Of a stretch of DNA of 64,000 nt, positions 17,613 to 26,512 are shown one piece after another. The stretch is taken from NCBI RefSeq assembly GCF_030409875.1, contig NZ_JAUFQR010000001.1, positions 2,418,001 through 2,482,000 on the forward strand. Direction: 5' to 3'. The DNA comes from Chryseobacterium tructae. Lineage in GTDB: Bacteria > Bacteroidota > Bacteroidia > Flavobacteriales > Weeksellaceae. Both the position numbers and the translations under genes were made by a program. How positions within the stretch are numbered: position 1 is the stretch's first letter; each line of letters starts with the position of its first letter. Under the pieces are notes generated by a model. The model saw only the letters and a program-made list of their open reading frames with translations, had not been told where the DNA came from and ran no database searches.

Positions 17613-18791
17613 ATGAAAGAAGTATTCATTGTTTCCGCAGTAAGAACTCCTATGGGAAGTTTTATGGGAAGTTTATCAACAGTTCCGGCTACCAAACTTG
17701 GAGCTACTGCTGTAAAAGGAGCATTAGATAAAATTGGTCTAGATCCTGCAAACGTTCAGGAAATTTATATGGGAAATGTATTACAGGCAGGAGAAGGACA
17801 AGCACCGGCTCGCCAGGTAGCACTAGGAGCAGGTCTTTCTGTCAATACACCTTCCACTACAGTAAACAAAGTATGTGCTTCAGGAATGAAGGCTGTAACA
17901 ATGGCTGCACAGGCAATCAAAGCTGGTGATGCAGAAGTAATTGTTGCAGGAGGTATGGAAAATATGTCTTTAGTTCCTCACTATTATAATGCAAGAGTGG
18001 CTACCAAATTGGGAGACATCAAAATGCAGGATGGTATGGTGTTAGATGGTCTTACAGACGTTTACAACAAGGTACATATGGGCGTATGCGCAGAGAAATG
18101 TGCAGTTGATTATAGCATCACAAGAGAAGATCAGGATAATTTCGCCGTAGAATCTTATAAGAGATCGGCAAAAGCTTGGAGTGAAGGGAAATTCAATGAC
18201 GAAATAGTACCGGTTTCTATTCCTCAGAGAAAAGGAGAACCTGTAATTTTTGCAGAAGATGAAGAGTACAAAGCTGTAAACTTCGACAGAATTACAACTC
18301 TTCCTACTGTTTTCAAAAAAGAAGAAGGTACTGTAACAGCAGCTAACGCATCTACACTGAATGACGGAGCATCTGCATTAATCCTTGTTTCCAAAGAAAA
18401 AATGGAAGAATTAGGATTAAAGCCATTGGCAAAGATTGTTTCTTATGCTGATGCTGCACAAGAGCCTGAGAACTTCACAACGGCTCCAGCTAAGGCATTA
18501 CCTATCGCTCTTAAAAAAGCAGGATTAGAAGTGTCAGATATCGATTTCTTTGAGTTTAATGAAGCTTTCTCTGTAGTAGGATTAGCAAATAACAAAATCT
18601 TAGGATTAGATGCTTCTAAAGTAAACGTAAACGGTGGTGCTGTAGCATTAGGACATCCACTGGGAAGTTCTGGTTCAAGAATTATTATTACATTGATCAA
18701 TGTATTAAAGCAAAATAATGCCAAATACGGTGCAGCAGCAATCTGTAACGGAGGCGGTGGAGCTTCTGCAATCGTGATTGAAAATATCTAA
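17613..18791 (+). CDS. Acetyl-CoA C-acyltransferase (thiolase)
   Basis: A 392-residue thiolase from the ATG at 17613 (MKEVFIVSAVRTPMGSF). The nucleophilic Cys88 is in VNKVCASGMKA; the other catalytic motifs, NEAF near 318, GHPLGSSG near 350 and CNGGGGASA with the second Cys near 380, are intact. It should either cleave 3-ketoacyl-CoA in beta-oxidation or condense acetyl-CoA to acetoacetyl-CoA; the sequence does not separate these two uses. The condensation role would feed the mevalonate pathway, for which a kinase-like gene lies at 22.9 kb, while the degradative role would fit etfAB nearby. Confidence 0.93.
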   Translation: MKEVFIVSAVRTPMGSFMGSLSTVPATKLGATAVKGALDKIGLDPANVQEIYMGNVLQAGEGQAPARQVALGAGLSVNTPSTTVNKVCASGMKAVTMAAQAIKAGDAEVIVAGGMENMSLVPHYYNARVATKLGDIKMQDGMVLDGLTDVYNKVHMGVCAEKCAVDYSITREDQDNFAVESYKRSAKAWSEGKFNDEIVPVSIPQRKGEPVIFAEDEEYKAVNFDRITTLPTVFKKEEGTVTAANASTLNDGASALILVSKEKMEELGLKPLAKIVSYADAAQEPENFTTAPAKALPIALKKAGLEVSDIDFFEFNEAFSVVGLANNKILGLDASKVNVNGGAVALGHPLGSSGSRIIITLINVLKQNNAKYGAAAICNGGGGASAIVIENI

Positions 18792-18868
18792 TATTCTGTT
18801 TCAGAGTATATTACCATTAAGGAATCGATAATTTTTTTAAAATCTTATCCATTTCTTAATGGTTTTTC

Positions 18869-18876
18869 TATTTTTG
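18869..18876 (+). promoter_or_regulatory. -7 promoter box for the UMF1-type transporter
   Basis: TATTTTTG matches TAnnTTTG and lies 21 bases before the ATG at 18898. It directly follows an imperfect long-loop inverted repeat (ACCATTAAG ... CTTAATGGT, 18812-18863) that could end the thiolase transcript. Confidence 0.5.
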
Positions 18877-18897
18877 TGCTACTAATATTTATTTGAA

Positions 18898-20388
18898 ATG
18901 TCTGAAACTGAGAATCGACAACCCAACAACATAAAGAATAATCCGAAGATTATGAAAGCCTGGGCAGTATATGACTGGGCAAATTCTGTGTATTCCCTGG
19001 TTATTACTTCCACCATTTTCCCCATTTATTATTCTATTCTTACCACAGCGTATGAGAAAAAAGAATATGTGACGGAAACAAAAAAATGGATCGATGTCCC
19101 GGTGAGACACATGATCAAAATCTTTGGAAACGAATATCAGCCCGATGCGGTCTATGGATACTCATTAACGATATCATTCTTTATTGTAGTATTGCTGTCT
19201 CCGTTTTTATCTTCTTTGGCAGATACTATTGGAAATAAAAAATCATTTCTGCAATTTTTCTGCTACTTAGGAGCAACATCTTGTATGGGATTAGCAATGT
19301 TCACAGGAATGCATAATGTATTTCTTGGGCTCTTATTCAGTATTACGGCCAGTGTCGGATTCTGGGGAAGTTTAGTTTTTTATAACTCTTTCCTGCCGGA
19401 TATTGCAACCCCGGATAGGCAAGACGCGCTTTCTGCAAGAGGATATGTCTATGGATATATTGGTTCTGTAGTTTTAGTGGTATTGTGTTTAGTTCTGATT
19501 CAGGTTTTTGCTAAAGGAGCAGCACAGCAACTATTATTTACAAGAATCAGCTTCTTATTGACAGGAGCATGGTGGTTTGGGTTCTCTCAGTATACCTTTA
19601 AGCATCTTCCTCAGTTTGGAGATGTAAAAGATAAACTTCCTAAAGACCTTGTCTTATTAAACTATAAAAATATCTTCAAAAAGCATGAAGAACAAGGTGG
19701 ATTCTTTGAAGTGCTAAAAGATAATATGAGTTTTTATAAGGATATTGCCAAAGAAAGCTTCCATGAATTGTTTAAAGTAGGAGGTGAGCTGTTCAAAGAT
19801 AGAAATCTGAAGTTCTTTCTTTCAAGCTTCTTCTTTTATAGTGTTGGAATGCAGACGATTTTCCTTATGGCAACCTTATTTGGAAAAAGTGAGATCAATT
19901 TAGCCCAGGATAAGCTTATCGGAACCCTTTTGGTAATCCAGATTGAAGCTATTATTGGAGCCGTGATCTTCTCAAGATTATCCAAAAGAATAGGAAACAA
20001 AAACGTTATTTCAATTGCTATTTTCCTATGGATTGTGGCTTGTTTATGGGCCTATTTCTTAAACAAAGAAAATCCAACCGTAGAATATCAGTTCTATGGA
20101 GTGGCAGCGGTAGTGGGATTGGTAATGGGAGGTCTTCAGGCGATGTCCAGATCTACTTACTCAAAGTTGCTTCCGGAAAACTCTATGGAAAACACTACCT
20201 ATTTTAGTTTCTATGATGTATTGGAAAAAATTGCCATCATTATTGGAACCTTTATTTTTGCAACATTAATTGAGCATTTTAATAATATGCGAATTGCTGC
20301 CTTATCCATGACACTTTTCTTCGGCGCAGGATTAATATTAATCCGATTCCTGAAGGTGAAAATGAGAAAAGATAGAGAAACATTATAA
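18898..20388 (+). CDS. MFS transporter of the UMF1/Atg22 type
   Basis: A 496-residue membrane protein with about 12 hydrophobic segments. The opening MKAWAVYDWANSVYSLVITSTIFPIYY-type region (seen as AWAVYDWANSVYSLVITST) and the YNSFLPDIATPDRQDALSARG loop are characteristic of the UMF1/Vps22-like (Atg22) MFS branch. The C-terminal half includes GLVMGGLQAMSRSTYSKLLPE. Yeast Atg22 exports amino acids from the vacuole; bacterial substrates are unknown. It is a single gene with its own -7 box and terminator. Confidence 0.85.
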   Translation: MSETENRQPNNIKNNPKIMKAWAVYDWANSVYSLVITSTIFPIYYSILTTAYEKKEYVTETKKWIDVPVRHMIKIFGNEYQPDAVYGYSLTISFFIVVLLSPFLSSLADTIGNKKSFLQFFCYLGATSCMGLAMFTGMHNVFLGLLFSITASVGFWGSLVFYNSFLPDIATPDRQDALSARGYVYGYIGSVVLVVLCLVLIQVFAKGAAQQLLFTRISFLLTGAWWFGFSQYTFKHLPQFGDVKDKLPKDLVLLNYKNIFKKHEEQGGFFEVLKDNMSFYKDIAKESFHELFKVGGELFKDRNLKFFLSSFFFYSVGMQTIFLMATLFGKSEINLAQDKLIGTLLVIQIEAIIGAVIFSRLSKRIGNKNVISIAIFLWIVACLWAYFLNKENPTVEYQFYGVAAVVGLVMGGLQAMSRSTYSKLLPENSMENTTYFSFYDVLEKIAIIIGTFIFATLIEHFNNMRIAALSMTLFFGAGLILIRFLKVKMRKDRETL

Positions 20389-20393
20389 AAATG

Positions 20394-20422
20394 AAAAGAC
20401 GTTATTTTTAACGTCTTTTTTG
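20394..20422 (+). terminator. Intrinsic terminator after the UMF1-type transporter
   Basis: The stem AAAAGACGTT / AACGTCTTTT with an ATTTTT loop is followed by more T. Confidence 0.85.
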
Positions 20423-20549
20423 TTTTATGTGAATTAAAATCAATTATTTGATTAATTTGCTTTATTTATTGTAAGGATTATGGGTTTTATTATGTAATAT
20501 TAATTGTTTTTAAATATATTTTGATTTTTTTTGTTTATTTACAAATCTA

Positions 20550-22742
20550 ATGATCAAAACTATGAAAAGAATTCTATTGCTTTGCTTCCTACAATGCTTT
20601 GTGTTTTGTTTCTCCCAGAAATTAAAACCAATAGCCCAAAAAATAGCACAGTATCATACTGAAAACATTGAAGCTAGGAAATATGATTTGTTTGAAGTAA
20701 ATCAGGCTTCAGATAAATTGAGTGAGTACAGAAGAGCTGCAACAGATATTACGGTAATCTCTTTAAAATCTGCTGAGCTGAAAAAATTAATAAATGAAAA
20801 ACCTGAATTTATAGAGATTTCCTTCCCTTTTGATGGCGGTCAGCAGATTACTGTTGAAATGTATAAGAATGAAATCTTTACCAACAGTTTTAAAGTGGTG
20901 ACCAATAAAGGTAAGACCGTGAACTATACTCCGGGAGTATACTATCAGGGAATTGTAAAAGGAAATAGCAGCTCCGTGGTAGCTTTCAGTTTCTTTGAAA
21001 ATGATGTGGTAGGAGTAGCTTCTACGCCGAAGCAGGGAAATATAGTACTGGGAAAAGCCAAAAATACTAATGATTTTGTAAGTTATTCGGACTCTAAGTT
21101 GACAGGGACTAATCCTTTTATCTGTGGTATTGATGAAATAAAAGAAAATCAAGAGCAGAAAATATCTTACGATCCCAATTTAATTAAGAAAAAAGCATTG
21201 ACCCAAAATTGTGTAAGAATTTATTATGAGGTCTGTTACAAACCCTATCAGAATAATGGTTTCAACACCACCACTGTTACCAACTGGCTAACAGCTATTC
21301 ATAATAATATTGCAACCCTTTATACGAATGACGATATAAGGACTGCTCTGAATGAGATCTATATTTGGACTACTCCAGACCCATATACAGGAACTCCAAA
21401 TAATAATTTATCTAAATTTTCAGCCAACAGACAGGTTTTTAATGGTGATCTTGCTCATTTAATCAATACTCCCAGTACAACGAGTGTTGCCTACCTGAAC
21501 TCTTTATGTAAAACCTATGCCCATGCATATTCAGGAATTAACCAGACTTATAACAATGTACCGGTATATTCCTGGACAATTCAGGCTATGACACACGAAA
21601 TGGGACATAGTCTAGGTTCTCCGCATACTCATGCATGTGCCTGGAATGGAAATAATACTCCAATTGACTGGTGTGGGCCAACAGCAATGCCCGCTGTCAT
21701 AACAAATGAAGGACTGACTTGTACGAGCAATGTTTTACCAGCTTCAGGTACAATCATGAGCTATTGCCACTTAATGTCCGGAATAGGAATCAATTTTAGC
21801 AATGGTTTTGGAGATCAGCCTGCTGCTCTGATTAGAAACACCATCGATTCCAAACCTTGCCTTGGTACCAATTGTACACTATCATGTATTCCTAGTATTT
21901 CATCTATTGTGGCAACTTCTACCACACAGAATTCTGCCAATATATTAATTAATGATGCCATATCCTCTTTCTGGAAGTATAAAATTACCACAGTAGGCGG
22001 TTCAGGGGTGACTACAGGGAATACAAACTCCGCAAACTTTAATGTGGCCAATCTCCAGCCTGCAACCTATTATAAAATAGAAGCGGTAGGCCCTTGTACC
22101 AATGAATCGTATTATCAAAAAAGCGCATTATTTCTGACTGATGGAAACTGGTGTGAAGGTATTGCTTTTACTGACACAGGAGGTTTAGCAACAAACTATG
22201 GGAACAATGAGGAAATCGTAAAAACATTCTATTCCACATCAGGTTCATCAATGACTTTAGCATTTTCTGAATTCAGTACAGAACAAGATTATGATTTTAT
22301 GTATGTTTATGACGGATCTTCTACTTCTTCACCTTTATTTTCTAATGGAAATAAGCTGTCAGGAAATGCAATTCCAGGCCCTTTTACTTCTACAAATCCT
22401 TCAGGAGCAATTACTATAAAATTTGTATCAGATCAGGAAGAAAACAGTAATGGATGGAAAGCGAAGTTCTCCTGCGCTGTACTGGGAGTAGAAGATGTGA
22501 ATGTGAAAGATAATGCAATCAGTATATATCCGAATCCTGCTAAAAATATAATAACCATATCCTCTAAAGAAGGGTTGAGGGCATATAAAATATATGATGA
22601 ATCCGGAAGACTGGTGAATTCAGCTTCTTCTTTAACAGGAAATAAACAAGAAGTAAATCTTTCGTCCATTCAGACAGGAAACTATGTAATAACGATCGAA
22701 ACAGATAAGCAATCAGTCAGTAAAAAACTGATCAAATACTAA
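20550..22742 (+). CDS. Secreted metzincin zinc metalloprotease with CUB and T9SS domains
   Basis: A 730-residue exported protease. The start may be 20550 or the second Met at 20562 (MKRILLLCFLQCF), which begins the signal peptide. Residues about 25-190 look like a propeptide. The catalytic domain (about 205-430) has the metzincin zinc motif HEMGHSLGSPH at about 349-359, followed by several Cys and the Met-turn-like IMSYCHLMSG. The M12B (reprolysin-like) family fits best. A fibronectin-III-like stretch (about 440-525) and a CUB domain (about 533-650, WCEGIAFTDTGG, DFMYVYDGSS) follow, then a type A T9SS signal (YPNPAKNIITIS, LIKY). It should be secreted and degrade host or environmental protein. 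No immunity or partner gene is adjacent. Confidence 0.88.
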   Translation: MIKTMKRILLLCFLQCFVFCFSQKLKPIAQKIAQYHTENIEARKYDLFEVNQASDKLSEYRRAATDITVISLKSAELKKLINEKPEFIEISFPFDGGQQITVEMYKNEIFTNSFKVVTNKGKTVNYTPGVYYQGIVKGNSSSVVAFSFFENDVVGVASTPKQGNIVLGKAKNTNDFVSYSDSKLTGTNPFICGIDEIKENQEQKISYDPNLIKKKALTQNCVRIYYEVCYKPYQNNGFNTTTVTNWLTAIHNNIATLYTNDDIRTALNEIYIWTTPDPYTGTPNNNLSKFSANRQVFNGDLAHLINTPSTTSVAYLNSLCKTYAHAYSGINQTYNNVPVYSWTIQAMTHEMGHSLGSPHTHACAWNGNNTPIDWCGPTAMPAVITNEGLTCTSNVLPASGTIMSYCHLMSGIGINFSNGFGDQPAALIRNTIDSKPCLGTNCTLSCIPSISSIVATSTTQNSANILINDAISSFWKYKITTVGGSGVTTGNTNSANFNVANLQPATYYKIEAVGPCTNESYYQKSALFLTDGNWCEGIAFTDTGGLATNYGNNEEIVKTFYSTSGSSMTLAFSEFSTEQDYDFMYVYDGSSTSSPLFSNGNKLSGNAIPGPFTSTNPSGAITIKFVSDQEENSNGWKAKFSCAVLGVEDVNVKDNAISIYPNPAKNIITISSKEGLRAYKIYDESGRLVNSASSLTGNKQEVNLSSIQTGNYVITIETDKQSVSKKLIKY

Positions 22743-22761
22743 TTTTAAAATAAATATTAAT

Positions 22762-22789
22762 AAAAAGCCTGAGGATATCAGGCTTTTTT
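22762..22789 (+). terminator. Intrinsic terminator after the metalloprotease
   Basis: The stem AAAGCCTGA / TCAGGCTTT is followed by a T-run. Confidence 0.88.
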
Positions 22790-22847
22790 CTTATTTTTAA
22801 TGGGGAAACCGGATAAGAAATATAAATAGCTGATAATTCGGTCTAAG

Positions 22848-22883
22848 TTTTGCTTATATTCAGCGGAATAATTTTTAACTTTG
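22848..22883 (+). promoter_or_regulatory. Promoter of the GHMP kinase-UbiA operon
   Basis: A -33 TTTTG (22848-22852) and a -7 TAACTTTG (22876-22883) are 23 bases apart. The box lies 20 bases before the ATG at 22904 and inside the open frame that begins at 22850, which supports the later start. Confidence 0.6.
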
Positions 22884-22903
22884 CAAAAAGATTTATTGTC
22901 AAT

Positions 22904-23830
22904 ATGACCAACCCTTTATTTTATGCAAAAATAATCCTGTTTGGAGAATATGGAATGATTGAAGATTCCCAAGGGCTTGTAGTACCTTACAGCTTCTATA
23001 AAGGAACCTTAAAGTTTTCAGATCTGGCTTCAGAATTTGAGCTTACTTCAAACAGACATCTGCAGAAATATTCAGACTTTCTTACAAAGCTTGATCTTTC
23101 TGATGATTTTACATTGGATATTGAAAGCTTCAAAAAAGATATTGCAAACGGCCTTTTCTTTGATTCCAATATTCCTCAGGGATATGGAGTAGGAAGCTCA
23201 GGAGCCTTGGTGGCTGCTATTTTTGAAAAATATTCGGTGAGTAAACTGAATCCTGAGAATATCTCTAAGGAAAATCTTAAAAAATTAAAAGCTGTTTTTG
23301 GTGAAATGGAAAGTTATTTCCATGGGAAAAGTTCAGGAATGGATCCTTTGATCTGCTACATGAACCTGCCTATTCTTATCGAAAATAAAGAAAATCTGGA
23401 CAGAGTATCTATTCCTGATGGAGAAGAAGGAAAAGGAGCTATTTTCCTGATCGATTCCGGAATTACAGGCGAAACAGGACCTATGATTCAGATCTTCTTT
23501 GAAAAAATGAAGACAGAAGGGTTCCGTAAAACACTGAAAGAGGAGTTTATCCGTTATAATAATGCATGTATCGAAGCGTTCCTTAAAAAAGATATGAACC
23601 CTTTCTTTAGAAATCTTAAAAAGCTTTCTAACTGGGCTTATGAACACTTCCGTCCAATGATTCCTGAAAGTATTTTTAATATCTGGAAAAAAGGACTGGA
23701 TTCCAATGCGTATTACTTAAAACTTTGCGGAAGCGGCGGCGGCGGCTATATTTTAGGCTTTACTCAAGACTATGAAAAAGCAGAGAAAATGCTTGATGGC
23801 TTCCAAAAAGAGGTGATTTACCGATTTTAA
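22904..23830 (+). CDS. GHMP kinase, mevalonate kinase-like
   Basis: A 308-residue kinase from the ATG at 22904 (MTNPLFYAKIILFGEYGMIE). GHMP motifs are visible: the N-terminal KIILFGEY, motif 2 as IPQGYGVGSSGALVAA at about 93-108 for phosphate binding, a HGKSSGMDP segment, and motif 3 as LCGSGGGGYILG near residue 280. Motif content fits mevalonate kinase, which makes mevalonate-5-phosphate for isoprenoid synthesis; Bacteroidetes of this group use the mevalonate pathway. The adjacent UbiA prenyltransferase, 10 bases downstream, uses prenyl diphosphates and supports this role. It has its own promoter. Confidence 0.82.
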   Translation: MTNPLFYAKIILFGEYGMIEDSQGLVVPYSFYKGTLKFSDLASEFELTSNRHLQKYSDFLTKLDLSDDFTLDIESFKKDIANGLFFDSNIPQGYGVGSSGALVAAIFEKYSVSKLNPENISKENLKKLKAVFGEMESYFHGKSSGMDPLICYMNLPILIENKENLDRVSIPDGEEGKGAIFLIDSGITGETGPMIQIFFEKMKTEGFRKTLKEEFIRYNNACIEAFLKKDMNPFFRNLKKLSNWAYEHFRPMIPESIFNIWKKGLDSNAYYLKLCGSGGGGYILGFTQDYEKAEKMLDGFQKEVIYRF

Positions 23831-23840
23831 ACAGGTTGGA

Positions 23841-24770
23841 ATGAATTCTGAAAAAGAAACTTTCCAATCCAAAAATTATATCTCAAAATCTCTATATTAC
23901 AGATTTTCACAATTCGTGGGCTTTTTGCTCGGAGCACGTTTTTTTGTAGCGGCTCTTTTAACATTTGCCCTGTACGTTTCAACCTTTTTCCTGTTTAATC
24001 AGGAAGAATCTTTCAGAAACTTTGTCTTTGATTTTAAAGTCCATGGCATTATTTTCTGTACCGTTCTGACCATTCTAGCAGGGGGAATTATCAACCAGTT
24101 CTACGATCTGGAAAAAGATCATATTGTAAAACCTTTCAGAACCAGAATCCAAAGTTTTATCAAACAGAAGTATTTTTTATATGCTTATCTTGGATTAAGC
24201 CTAATTTCCTTAGGAGTGGCCTGGATGATTTCCCATAATGTTTTCATTTTTTTTGTGGTTTACCAGTTTTTTATGTGGTTTTATAGCCACAAATTGAGCC
24301 GGATATTAATCTTGAACAATCTCACATTTGTAAGTCTTACCTTATATCCTTTCTTTGGAATGATGGTCTATTATGAAACCTTTTCTAAGAAAGTTTTTCT
24401 GATGGCTGTTTTTCTTTTTCTAATCCTTTTATGCATTGATATTGTAAAAGATACCCTGACCAGAAGCGTGGATAAAACATTTGGATATATTACCATTCCC
24501 AACTATTTTAAAAGCAGGAATACAAAGATCATTCTTATATCTTTACTTTTTATAACGATGGGAGTCTCCATGAAAATTATTACCAAAACCGGAGTTTCCG
24601 GATTTATGGCGTATTACTTTGCGGGAGGACTATTTGTGATGATTCTGTGTATTTATCTTTTTTTAAATTCCACCAGAAAGAGTAACTTTCTCACATTGAA
24701 TATATTACGTTTGTGGGTTTTTGTAGGAATTATCGCAATGCTTCTAAACGGAATTGAACATAAATTATAA
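23841..24770 (+). CDS. UbiA-family prenyltransferase
   Basis: A 309-residue membrane protein with eight or nine hydrophobic segments. The first Asp-rich motif is NQFYDLEKD (about 91-99), which binds the Mg2+-prenyl diphosphate; the second is the DIVKDTLTRSVDKTFG region near 200-215. Such proteins attach a prenyl chain to an aromatic or glycerol-phosphate acceptor. The enzyme is clearly different from menA at 59.2 kb, so it is a second UbiA-type enzyme. Its acceptor is unknown. It lies 10 bases after the mevalonate-kinase-like gene, so the two are one operon. Confidence 0.82.
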   Translation: MNSEKETFQSKNYISKSLYYRFSQFVGFLLGARFFVAALLTFALYVSTFFLFNQEESFRNFVFDFKVHGIIFCTVLTILAGGIINQFYDLEKDHIVKPFRTRIQSFIKQKYFLYAYLGLSLISLGVAWMISHNVFIFFVVYQFFMWFYSHKLSRILILNNLTFVSLTLYPFFGMMVYYETFSKKVFLMAVFLFLILLCIDIVKDTLTRSVDKTFGYITIPNYFKSRNTKIILISLLFITMGVSMKIITKTGVSGFMAYYFAGGLFVMILCIYLFLNSTRKSNFLTLNILRLWVFVGIIAMLLNGIEHKL

Positions 24771-24802
24771 TAAAAATTCTTTAAATAAACTAAGGTTATT
24801 AT

Positions 24803-24810
24803 TACCTTTG
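24803..24810 (+). promoter_or_regulatory. -7 promoter box for proline dehydrogenase
   Basis: TACCTTTG matches TAnnTTTG and lies 24 bases before the ATG at 24835. Confidence 0.6.
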
Positions 24811-24834
24811 CGTAACTAAATTTAATAAATAGGA

Positions 24835-26001
24835 ATGCCCATTTTTAATGATACTAAAGTTGCATTTGCAGATAAGACAGATGCACAGTTGAGAAAGGCT
24901 TACTGGATGTTTAAAATGATTGAACAGCCCGCTCTTACCAGCCTTGGAACATCCGTTCTTAATTTTACAGTACACAACAACTTTCCATTCGTTACCGGGA
25001 TTGTAAAAAGCACTTTGTTTGCACAATTCTGTGGTGGAGAAACTCGTGAGGAAAGTATGAAGGTTGTAAAACAGCTTTTCAAAAGAGGAGTTGGAAGTAT
25101 TTTCGACTATTCTATTGAAGGAAAAGAAGATGAAGCAACTTTTGATGCAGTATGTAAGGAGATCAAAGATATCGTAAGATTTTCAGTAGGAAATCCGGCG
25201 ATTCCTTTTATCGTATTCAAACCTACAGCATTTGGAAGGATCGATTTGTATGAAGCTGTTGGAAAAGGGGCAGAGCTTACTACCAGCCAGAAAGAAGAAT
25301 GGGCGAGAGTTGTAAGAAGATTTGATGAGGTATGTGCTCTTTGTCATGAAAATGATAAAAAAGTAATGGTAGATGCAGAAGAAACCTGGATGCAGGATTC
25401 AGCAGATCAGCTTTGTGAGGAGATGATGGAGAAGTATAACCAAGAAAAGCCTATCGTTTGGAACACGATCCAGATGTACAGAACAGGAAGATTGGAATAT
25501 ATGGAAGCAAACCTTCAGAGAGCAAGAGAAAAGAACTATTTCATCGGTTATAAGATTGTTCGTGGAGCTTATATGGAGAAGGAAAGAGCGAGAGCAGCCG
25601 AGAAGGGATATGCAGATCCGATTCAGCCTAACAAAGAAGCTTCAGATAAGAACTATAATGCAGGAATCGATTTTGTGATGAATCATCTGGATAAAGTATC
25701 TGCATTCTTTGGAACTCATAACGAAATTTCTTCTGAATTGATTATGGATAAAATGAAATCCAAGTCTTTAGAAAATGGGAATCCACACGTTTATTTTGGA
25801 CAGCTTTACGGAATGAGTGATAATATCACTTTCTATTTGTCTGATAAAGGATATAATGTGGCTAAATATCTTCCATACGGCCCCGTGAAGGATGTTGTAC
25901 CTTATCTTACGAGAAGAGCTCAGGAAAATACCTCTGTAGCCGGACAAACCGGAAGAGAGCTTGGGCTGATTAAGAAAGAGTTGGAAAGAAGGAAAAAATA
26001 A
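24835..26001 (+). CDS. Proline dehydrogenase family protein
   Basis: A 388-residue FAD-dependent dehydrogenase with the PutA proline dehydrogenase barrel. Characteristic segments are VMVDAEETWMQDSADQL, NTIQMYRTGRLEYMEANL, GYKIVRGAYMEKERARA and the C-terminal YLPYGPVKDVVPYLTRRAQENT, where the two Arg (RR) contact the proline carboxylate. It oxidises proline to pyrroline-5-carboxylate and feeds electrons to the quinone pool. It is monofunctional: there is no P5C dehydrogenase domain or gene beside it. It has a -7 box and a terminator of its own. Confidence 0.92.
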   Translation: MPIFNDTKVAFADKTDAQLRKAYWMFKMIEQPALTSLGTSVLNFTVHNNFPFVTGIVKSTLFAQFCGGETREESMKVVKQLFKRGVGSIFDYSIEGKEDEATFDAVCKEIKDIVRFSVGNPAIPFIVFKPTAFGRIDLYEAVGKGAELTTSQKEEWARVVRRFDEVCALCHENDKKVMVDAEETWMQDSADQLCEEMMEKYNQEKPIVWNTIQMYRTGRLEYMEANLQRAREKNYFIGYKIVRGAYMEKERARAAEKGYADPIQPNKEASDKNYNAGIDFVMNHLDKVSAFFGTHNEISSELIMDKMKSKSLENGNPHVYFGQLYGMSDNITFYLSDKGYNVAKYLPYGPVKDVVPYLTRRAQENTSVAGQTGRELGLIKKELERRKK

Positions 26002-26025
26002 TAATTGTTATTATTAAAATAAGAC

Positions 26026-26055
26026 AAGACCCGCAAAATTTGCGGGTCTTTTTAT
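26026..26055 (+). terminator. Intrinsic terminator after proline dehydrogenase
   Basis: A perfect 13-bp inverted repeat (AAGACCCGCAAAT-type arms, AAGACCCGCAAA / TTTGCGGGTCTT) is followed by T-rich sequence. Confidence 0.9.
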
Positions 26056-26183
26056 TTGAGTTATTTTAATGGAATTCCTGTATTTATTATAAATTTTATA
26101 ATTCTAATAAAATATTTACTTTTAGTAATTATAAATTAATTAGTCTATAATATTAATTATTTGTTAAAATAATTAAATTTTTA

Positions 26184-26214
26184 TTGTTGATTTTGTTTTT
26201 AATTTATATATTTG
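26184..26214 (+). promoter_or_regulatory. Promoter of an orphan small transcript
   Basis: A -33 TTG (26184-26186) and a -7 TATATTTG (26207-26214) are 20 bases apart, an ideal Bacteroidetes promoter. No gene of normal length follows before the terminator at 26449. Confidence 0.6.
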
Positions 26215-26221
26215 ATTTAAC

Positions 26222-26477
26222 TATAAAAAACTAATACATGAAAAACTTTTCCTCTGCCACGCTTCTCCTATAATATGACAGAATCTTCCACCACCGGAAG
26301 AGCCTAACCTTAAATAGATCCATTAAAATTATCTCGATGTATATCATCAGTGAACATAAAAAGGAAGCTGCATCTCAAGAATTACCTTACAAAATTTAAA
26401 AACAAATAAAGCAAATAGCTTTAGTTTTCTTCTTCAAATATTTTTTAGCCTGACCATTTTCCTTGGTCAGGTTTTTT
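26222..26477 (+). ncRNA. Candidate small RNA or microprotein transcript
   Basis: About 255 bases run from a consensus promoter to a strong intrinsic terminator without a normal gene. Three tiny frames are present: 26239-26274 (MKNFSSATLLL), 26274 onward (MTESSTTGRA) and 26337-26399 (20 residues ending QELPYKI). The second is rich in Ser and Thr, which could suit a leader peptide, but no biosynthetic gene follows. Whether this is an sRNA, a leader or a set of microproteins cannot be told from one sequence. Confidence 0.4.
26449..26477 (+). terminator. Intrinsic terminator of the orphan transcript
   Basis: The perfect 8-bp stem CCTGACCA / TGGTCAGG with a TTTTCCT loop is followed by six T. Confidence 0.85.
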
Positions 26478-26512
26478 ATGGATAGACCTATTTTCGATGA
26501 TAAAAAGGTAGC

